From Desulfocicer vacuolatum DSM 3385 (GTDB lineage Bacteria; Desulfobacterota; Desulfobacteria; Desulfobacterales; Desulfobacteraceae), in the NCBI RefSeq assembly GCF_900176365.1, contig NZ_FWXY01000018.1, positions 1 through 64,000 on the forward strand: a stretch of DNA of 64,000 nucleotides, in the 5' to 3' direction. Each line of letters opens with the position of its first letter. Positions within the stretch are counted from its first letter, which is position 1. The notes beneath the pieces were generated by a model. The model saw only the letters and a program-made list of their open reading frames with translations, ran no database searches and was not told the origin of the DNA. The translations under genes were made by a program, and so were the position numbers. Positions 59,010 through 64,000 of the stretch are shown in pieces.

Positions 59010-59690
59010 ATGCAGGAAAACAAGATTGATGAACTCATCGGGCGAATCATGGATGCCACCGGGATTACTTCCCAGAGCAGTCTTGCCGCGGCCTTGGGAA
59101 TCAATCGGTCCGGGATCACCCACGCAAGGAAAAAAAATCAGGTTCCGGATAAATGGATTCTCAAACTTTATCGAAAATTTGGATTTCATCCCCAATGGAT
59201 TGAAACCGGAAAAGGACAGATGTTCATGAAAGATACTGTAGGTACAGCGGGCTTTTTCCATGATCCAACTCTTGGGGCAGAGATGCGGTTTATTCCCAAA
59301 GTGTCGGCCAGGCTTTGTGCCGGAGGGGGCTCCTTTGTCACCGATAGTGATGTCAAAGAACATCTCTGTTTTAATGCTGCCTGGCTGGCTGCCAAGGGAT
59401 CTGCATCCCGGATGGTGGCCATGGAGGTGTTTGGTAACAGCATGTCCCCTGAAATCAAAGAGGGTGACACCCTGCTCATCGATCAGTCTCAGACCGAAAT
59501 CTACGCCGGTGCCATTTATGCGGTGGGGGTGGAGGATACCATTTTGGTCAAGCGCATAGAGAAACACCCGAACAAATTGGTTTTGTGCAGTGACAACCGG
59601 GATTACGCTCCCATTTACCTGGAGAGGGATGAGATGGACGCTGCCCGGATTATCGGAAAAGTGATCTGGAACAGCAGAGAATACCGGTAA
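59010..59690 (+). CDS. CI-type repressor with S24 (LexA-like) peptidase domain
   Basis: A 226-residue repressor. Residues 1-66 form a phage-CI-type HTH (SLAAALGINRSGITHARKKN). A cleavage-site-like Ala-Gly lies in LCAGGGSF (about residue 108). The S24 domain has the catalytic serine in FGNSMSPEIKEGD and lysine in LVKRIEK. Such repressors cleave themselves on RecA-type DNA-damage signals. No prophage genes surround it, so it may control the following membrane-protein gene or distant SOS genes. A GGAG site precedes the ATG. Confidence 0.9.
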   Translation: MQENKIDELIGRIMDATGITSQSSLAAALGINRSGITHARKKNQVPDKWILKLYRKFGFHPQWIETGKGQMFMKDTVGTAGFFHDPTLGAEMRFIPKVSARLCAGGGSFVTDSDVKEHLCFNAAWLAAKGSASRMVAMEVFGNSMSPEIKEGDTLLIDQSQTEIYAGAIYAVGVEDTILVKRIEKHPNKLVLCSDNRDYAPIYLERDEMDAARIIGKVIWNSREYR

Positions 59691-59761
59691 ATTTTTTTGA
59701 AAATATTGTTTATTTTTTTCAACAAGTAGTTGGGTGTGTTCAACATAAAGGGGGGATAATC

Positions 59762-60136
59762 ATGAAAAACCATCATCGCAGCCAATATTATGAAGATCAA
59801 TCCAGGGGGGCCATGTCTGTGTTTGGGATTCTGTCCGGTTTTGCCTGGGTGATCGGGCTGTTGTTGGCCGGAAGTGACGGGCCTTTGATGCCCTGGGGCA
59901 ACGTTCTGGGTGTTTTTATTTTCATTGGGGCCAGCTGTCTGCTCACATACCTGTATTCAGGAAATGAAAAGGTCGGGAGCACATCCTTTAATACCGCTCA
60001 CTCCTCTTCCAAAGAGCCTGCCACCTGTTCTGGAAGTTTTATAAAAACCATGTGTCAGAAGAAATGGCCGCATAATATGTCTTCCCACACAAAGGATGAT
60101 GGGCATTGTCATGGATCCATGTCTTGCACACATTGA
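59762..60136 (+). CDS. Small membrane protein with His/Cys-rich tail
   Basis: A 124-residue protein that I do not recognise. Two hydrophobic segments (about 20-40 and 48-66) are followed by a tail with several cysteines and histidines, ending HTKDDGHCHGSMSCTH. The tail could bind a metal. A GGGGGGAT site precedes the ATG. It starts 71 bp after the CI-type repressor, in the same direction. Confidence 0.65.
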   Translation: MKNHHRSQYYEDQSRGAMSVFGILSGFAWVIGLLLAGSDGPLMPWGNVLGVFIFIGASCLLTYLYSGNEKVGSTSFNTAHSSSKEPATCSGSFIKTMCQKKWPHNMSSHTKDDGHCHGSMSCTH

Positions 60137-60490
60137 TCGGGCTTGGTCATAACATGGGCCATTTGTAATAAAATTTTAGAGGTAAAAATTAATAGCTGTA
60201 ATTACAGTGCTTTGAAGTCAATAAAATTTTATTTCACGTATAGTGGCCCAGCTTATGATCAACCCCCATTGATCACTGCTTTCACAATAAATTGACTCAA
60301 AATATAAACGTTTGTTTAAAATCCGGGAACAACTGTGTGGCTTTATGAGATGAGCAGTTTACCGTAATTTTTCCATTGTCCGTGGTTGCTGATTCCGGCC
60401 ATGGGTGTTATGTTCTGCTGGTGCCTTGCTCCTGTAAGGACAGTTGGGGCAATAATTATTTGTTTTGTCGGTGGACCGACATGGCCGTTT
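60137..60490. other. Intergenic stretch with no gene seen
   Basis: About 350 bp, AT-rich, with no supported coding frame, RNA gene or clear terminator. It ends at a DR-A copy. Confidence 0.35.
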
Positions 60491-60578
60491 TTATATGAAA
60501 AACTCTTGAAACGTACAGTGTTTTTTATGCTTCGTTGTGGGCAAAACGAGATCAAAATACGGTCTGCCCGTGGCAGTT
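60491..60578 (-). repeat. DR-A copy upstream of saccharopine dehydrogenase
   Basis: A minus-oriented DR-A with a degenerate hairpin 2 (TTATATGAAAAACTC, then AAACGTACAGTGTTTTTTAT) and an intact hairpin 1 (TTGTGGGCAAAACGAG, GGTCTGCCCGTGGCAG). It ends 33 bp before the start codon. Confidence 0.82.
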
Positions 60579-60611
60579 ATTCAGAGAACAAATTTTAAAG
60601 CTGGAGAACGT

Positions 60612-61934
60612 ATGAAAAAGATTATGGTATTGGGCGCAGGACTGGTGGCAGGTCCATTGGTGAAATACTTAATGGATTCACCGGACATTGAAGTTATCTT
60701 AGCGGCCCGGGATAAAAAAAAGGCAAAACTTCTGGTGGGGGATCACCCCTCAGGGAGTATTGTTTCTTTGAACATGGAAGATATGGCGTCTCTTAAAGAG
60801 ATGATCAAAGGCGTGGATCTGGTGATCAGTCTTCTGCCATGGACCTTCCATCCTGTTGTGGCCAATCTGTGCCTTGAACTGGATACCAATTTTCTCACCG
60901 CATCCTATGTAAAAGAAGAGATGCAGGCCCTGGATGCCAAGGTAAAGGAAAAGGGGCTGATCTTTTTAAATGAGATCGGCGTGGACCCCGGCATTGACCA
61001 CATGGCTGCCATGAAAACCATTAATGAAATCAAGGCCGCAGGGGGGGAAGTGACCTCTTTTTATTCCTATTGCGGCGGTTTGCCTGCCATGGCAGACAAC
61101 AACAACCCATTGGGATATAAATTTTCCTGGAGCCCCGAAGGGGCTTTGATGGCCGCGGGAAATGATGGACGGTATCTCAAGGATGGAGATATTGTTGAAG
61201 TGTCCGGGGATGAACTGTTTGAATATTACTGGCTCCAGGATGTCCCGGGTGCCGGTGTTTTTGAAGCCTATGTCAATCGCGATTCCCTGCCGTACAAAGA
61301 AATTTACAATATTCCCACAGCAACCAGCATATACCGGGGAACCTTGAGAAATATCAGCCATTGCGAAACCTGGACCTATTTTAAAAAATTGGATCTGTTC
61401 AGCAGGGAAAAACTGTTTGATTTTTCAATTTTTTCTCCGGCCCAGGTGATGGCACAGCTCATCAACAGTGACGGCAAGGATCTTTACGGCGATCTTTGTG
61501 CATTCCTGGGGGCTCCTTTGTATTCCATCACTGCTAAAAAACTTGAATGGCTGGGATTGTTGAGTGATGATAAGCTTTCTCTTGGGCGGGTGTCTCTGTT
61601 TGACATGTTTGTTCATATCCTAAAAGAAAAATTGGTGTATAACCCCGGGGAAGTGGATCTTTTACTCCAGCACCATGAGTTCATTGGCAAATATCCCGAC
61701 GGCAGGCAGGAAAAAATTCTGTCCACCATGGTGGATACGGGGATTCCCGATGGGGACAGCTCCATGGCCAGAACCGTTGGCCTTCCTGCGGCCATTGCAG
61801 CCCGTCTCATTGTGGAGGGAAAAATTGATGTAACCGGTGTCTGCATTCCTGTGTTGCCGGAAATTTACACCCCGGTATTGGCTGAGCTTGAAAACCTGGG
61901 CATCTGTTTTGTGGAGAAAAAGATTTCGTTGTAA
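60612..61934 (+). CDS. Saccharopine dehydrogenase family protein (LYS9-like)
   Basis: A 440-residue oxidoreductase. The Rossmann motif is MVLGAGLVAGPLVKYL at the N-terminus. The catalytic and substrate-binding part has SLLPWTFHPVVANLC, ASYVKEEM and NEIGVDPGIDHM, followed by GGLPAMADNNNPLGYKFSWS. These match the NADP-dependent, glutamate-forming saccharopine reductase branch (lysine aminoadipate pathway or lysine catabolism). The start is 60612, with GGAGAA upstream; the frame is open into the DR-A repeat from 60537. No LYS1 or LKR partner is adjacent. Confidence 0.87.
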   Translation: MKKIMVLGAGLVAGPLVKYLMDSPDIEVILAARDKKKAKLLVGDHPSGSIVSLNMEDMASLKEMIKGVDLVISLLPWTFHPVVANLCLELDTNFLTASYVKEEMQALDAKVKEKGLIFLNEIGVDPGIDHMAAMKTINEIKAAGGEVTSFYSYCGGLPAMADNNNPLGYKFSWSPEGALMAAGNDGRYLKDGDIVEVSGDELFEYYWLQDVPGAGVFEAYVNRDSLPYKEIYNIPTATSIYRGTLRNISHCETWTYFKKLDLFSREKLFDFSIFSPAQVMAQLINSDGKDLYGDLCAFLGAPLYSITAKKLEWLGLLSDDKLSLGRVSLFDMFVHILKEKLVYNPGEVDLLLQHHEFIGKYPDGRQEKILSTMVDTGIPDGDSSMARTVGLPAAIAARLIVEGKIDVTGVCIPVLPEIYTPVLAELENLGICFVEKKISL

Positions 61935-61942
61935 TTTTTTAT

Positions 61943-62033
61943 AACCGCCACGGGCGGACCTTATTCTGATTTCGTTTTGCCCACAACAAAGCCTGAAATA
62001 CGCTCCTGGTTTCCGGAGTATTTCATATAAAAA
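61943..62033 (+). repeat. DR-A copy after saccharopine dehydrogenase
   Basis: A complete plus-oriented copy begins ACCGCCACGGGCGGACC. Hairpin 2 is formed by TGAAATACGCTCC and GGAGTATTTCA. It abuts a full DR-B. Confidence 0.88.
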
Positions 62034-62190
62034 GGGCATGCCCTGTGGGATACAACAAATATAAGGTCGTAGACGCGGAGCCAAATGGTATTATACCGCC
62101 CCCCCCGACGGGCAATGGGCCGACCGGAACGGTAGACAGCTCAATTGTCCGGTTCCTATTGCCCATCGGGGGGGGACGGCTCTGGTGAGG
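62034..62190 (+). repeat. DR-B full copy with GC-rich hairpin
   Basis: It begins GGGCATGCCCTGTGGGATAC and shares GGTCGTAGACGCGGAGCC with the 8.7-kb copy. The stem runs from CCGCCCCCCCCGACGGGCAA to TTGCCCATCGGGGGGGGACG, with GACAGCTCAATTGTCCGG in the loop. It lies between the saccharopine dehydrogenase and the convergent ABC ATPase gene. Confidence 0.88.
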
Positions 62191-62212
62191 TTACGTTGCC
62201 CGGCAGTTTTAT

Positions 62213-62977
62213 TTAGTTGAGAATATGGGCCAGAAATTGTTTACTGCGTTGTTCCCTGGGATTGGTGAAAATTTCTTCTGGAGGCCCTTGTTCAATCCAG
62301 TCCCCTCCGTCCATGATCAAAACCCGATGGGCCACATCCCTTGCAAAGTGCATCTCATGGGTGACAGCCAAAATGGTCATGCCTTCATCTGCCAGCCGTT
62401 CCATTACCTCCACCACTTCCCCCACAAGTTCCGGGTCCAGGGCCGAGGTGGGTTCGTCAAACAGCATGACATCAGGTTTCATGGCAAGGCTTCTGGCAAT
62501 GGCCACCCGTTGCTGCTGCCCTCCGGAAAGGCGTGACGGGTGCACATCCCGTTTGTCCGAGAGCCCCACCCAGTCCAGCAGTTCCTCGGCATAGGGGATG
62601 CATTCGCTTTTGGCCTGCCCCAGAACCGTCACCGGTCCTTCAATGACATTTTCAATGGCGGTCATGTGGGGAAACAGATTGAATGATTGAAAGCACATCC
62701 CGGTTTTTTTTCGGATCTGAAGGATTTTGGTTTCCTCTTCTTTGGTGGCTTTCCCGGCATTGACGGTGAGGCCGTCAACGGTGATGGTGCCAGCCGTGGG
62801 GGTTTCCAGAAAGTTGATGCATCGCAAAAGTGTACTTTTTCCAGACCCGGACGGTCCCAGTATTACCACCACTTCACCGGCTTTTACGTCAAGGTCTATC
62901 CCCCGGAGCACATGGCTGTCTTTTCCAAATACTTTATGAAGATTCTCAATTTTTACCATGGTTTTTTTATCATTCAT
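62213..62977 (-). CDS. Polar amino-acid ABC transporter ATPase (GlnQ/HisP type)
   Basis: A 254-residue ABC ATPase. Walker A is GPSGSGKST, the signature is [15 protein letters not shown], Walker B is [13 protein letters not shown] and [15 protein letters not shown] is the H-loop. [19 protein letters not shown] is typical of the PAAT family. It overlaps the permease start by one base. The substrate binding protein is probably upstream of the window. Confidence 0.93.
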   Translation of the reverse strand: MNDKKTMVKIENLHKVFGKDSHVLRGIDLDVKAGEVVVILGPSGSGKSTLLRCINFLETPTAGTITVDGLTVNAGKATKEEETKILQIRKKTGMCFQSFNLFPHMTAIENVIEGPVTVLGQAKSECIPYAEELLDWVGLSDKRDVHPSRLSGGQQQRVAIARSLAMKPDVMLFDEPTSALDPELVGEVVEVMERLADEGMTILAVTHEMHFARDVAHRVLIMDGGDWIEQGPPEEIFTNPREQRSKQFLAHILN

Positions 62978-63840
62978 CAGTGTACCCTCCTGTCACCCCG
63001 GGCCATGTGTGCTTCGATTTTTTCCTGGACATATTGGAGAACCACGCACATGAGCCAATAAATAAATGCCACCATAATAAGCATTTCCAGGGATTGAAAA
63101 TAACGCCTGCCGATTTTAATGGCCCGGTAACTCAGTTCCCACACACCCATGAGGGAAACCAGGGAGGAATCCTTGATCATGGCGATGAATTCGTTGGAGA
63201 TGGGGGGAATGATGATCCTGAGGGCCTGGGGGAAGATAATTCGGCGCATGGCCTGGGATTCTGTCATGCCAAGGGCTTTGGCCGCTTCCCTCTGGCCGAT
63301 GGTGATGGATTGAATACCGGCCCGGACGGTTTCTGTCATGTAGGCACCATAACAGACCCCAAGTGCCAGTATTCCCGCAGGAATGGCAGGCAGTGTCAGG
63401 GCATTTTGAATTCCGGGAATGCCGATATCTTCCAGGGCTTTGCCCAGCTGGGGAAGGGCAAGATACCACATGTACACCTGCACCAGAAGGGGGGTCCCCC
63501 GAATCAGGGAAACATAGGCAGTGGCAATACTGTTGGCAATGGGATTTTTAGAAAGTCTTCCCAGTGCACCGAGAATGGACAGGATGCAGGCAAGACTGAT
63601 GGCAAGAAATGACACAAGCAGGGTAAAACCCATACCCGTTAAAATAAATCCCACCCATTTTCCCATGAACATGAAATCAAGCTTAATCACATAGAATAGA
63701 AAGAAAATAAAAGCAGTTAAGGACAACAGTGCGATGGTGGTATTTCGTTTGAAGCGTTTTTGTCTGTTTTCTATCTCTTCGAGGACAGCATGGGCTTCAG
63801 GGGGGATGGTGCAGCCACCGGTCTCTTGGGTTTCACTCAT
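62977..63840 (-). CDS. Polar amino-acid ABC transporter permease
   Basis: A 287-residue permease. A cytoplasmic N-terminal stretch of about 35 residues is followed by TM segments, including an extra one, and the HisM/GlnP-type core. [19 protein letters not shown] is followed by the EAA motif region ([20 protein letters not shown]) and [21 protein letters not shown]. The start at 63840 follows AAGGAAC; the frame is open to 63927. It forms a transporter with the following ATPase. Confidence 0.92.
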   Translation of the reverse strand: MSETQETGGCTIPPEAHAVLEEIENRQKRFKRNTTIALLSLTAFIFFLFYVIKLDFMFMGKWVGFILTGMGFTLLVSFLAISLACILSILGALGRLSKNPIANSIATAYVSLIRGTPLLVQVYMWYLALPQLGKALEDIGIPGIQNALTLPAIPAGILALGVCYGAYMTETVRAGIQSITIGQREAAKALGMTESQAMRRIIFPQALRIIIPPISNEFIAMIKDSSLVSLMGVWELSYRAIKIGRRYFQSLEMLIMVAFIYWLMCVVLQYVQEKIEAHMARGDRRVH

Positions 63841-64000
63841 TGGGGATCGTTCCTTAAAATTAAGCGATGACAACCGTACCTTCGCCAAGTTTACAACAGG
63901 CGTTAAAATCACTTGCTGCATGGTCAAGACTGATATTTAGGATTGCATATGCCCAAGATAATTATTAGTTCCGGGTGGTTGTAATCAACAAGTCTAAAAT
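63841..64000. other. Right edge upstream of the ABC permease
   Basis: About 160 bp with no supported gene. A binding-protein gene expected for this transporter is not in the window. Confidence 0.35.

Noticed and set aside
61662-62084. A 140-codon minus-strand frame after saccharopine dehydrogenase
   Set aside because: It is antisense to the dehydrogenase and continues through DR-A. The plus-strand gene has clear family motifs.

Overview
The window looks like the chromosome of a Gram-negative, probably marine, sulfate-reducing Desulfobacterota bacterium, close to Desulfobacterium/Desulforapulum-type Desulfobacteraceae. This placement is inferred from gene content: sodium-coupled transport (NhaD with NhaR, an AGCS symporter), many large hybrid sensor kinases, a Cys-rich PAS domain, a lone HTH-PBP molybdate-type regulator and a BCAA-type transporter fused to an adenylate-forming ligase. 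It was not tested by database search. I see no rRNA, tRNA, CRISPR array, intact IS element or prophage.

Layout. 0-1.2 kb: an N-terminally truncated AAA/OLD-type ATPase overlapping a TOPRIM-like partner, probably a decaying defence-type pair. 1.3-4.3 kb: nhaD and its divergent LysR regulator nhaR. 4.4-8.6 kb: a TetR regulator, then a promoter with an 18-bp palindrome over the -10, a cobalamin riboswitch with an intrinsic terminator, a TonB-dependent receptor and an MFS permease. 9-10 kb: a methyltransferase. 9.9-12.8 kb: an ArsR-thioredoxin-CcdA-rhodanese-TauE/SafE sulfur or thiol cluster. 13-16 kb: a cyclophilin and a CPA2/KefB antiporter. 16.5-20.2 kb: modABC with a divergent HTH-PBP regulator. 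20.8-26.8 kb: a livKHMGF-type ABC operon ending in a PaaK-like ligase. 27.8-30.9 kb: a hybrid kinase, followed by dut, an Fe-S flavoprotein, and a LysR regulator divergent from P5C dehydrogenase (to 35 kb). 35-42 kb: the complete pstSCAB-phoU-phoB-phoR phosphate regulon, with a four-unit Pho box. 42-49 kb: a 7TM diguanylate cyclase and sbcCD. 49-57 kb: an EamA exporter, then a BvgS-like kinase, a sigma54 activator and an AGCS amino-acid symporter with a canonical -24/-12 promoter and matching upstream palindromes. 57-64 kb: a J-domain protein, a CI/S24 repressor, a small membrane protein, a saccharopine dehydrogenase and a polar amino-acid ABC transporter that runs to the window edge.

The most unusual layer is non-coding. 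At least four families of palindromic dispersed repeats occupy intergenic space. DR-A is about 87 bp and forms two hairpins, in about ten full or partial copies. DR-B is up to about 170 bp with a long GC-rich hairpin and usually abuts DR-A. DR-C is a 107-bp MITE-like element in two copies 32.6 kb apart with one mismatch. DR-D is about 130 bp and self-palindromic, with inverted copies on both sides of phoB plus a half copy at 49.2 kb. Several DR-A copies sit 30-60 bp ahead of start codons, and one has been absorbed into the N-terminus of a sensor kinase. The clearest complete regulatory circuits are the kinase/sigma54-activator/symporter unit and the Pho box ahead of pstS.
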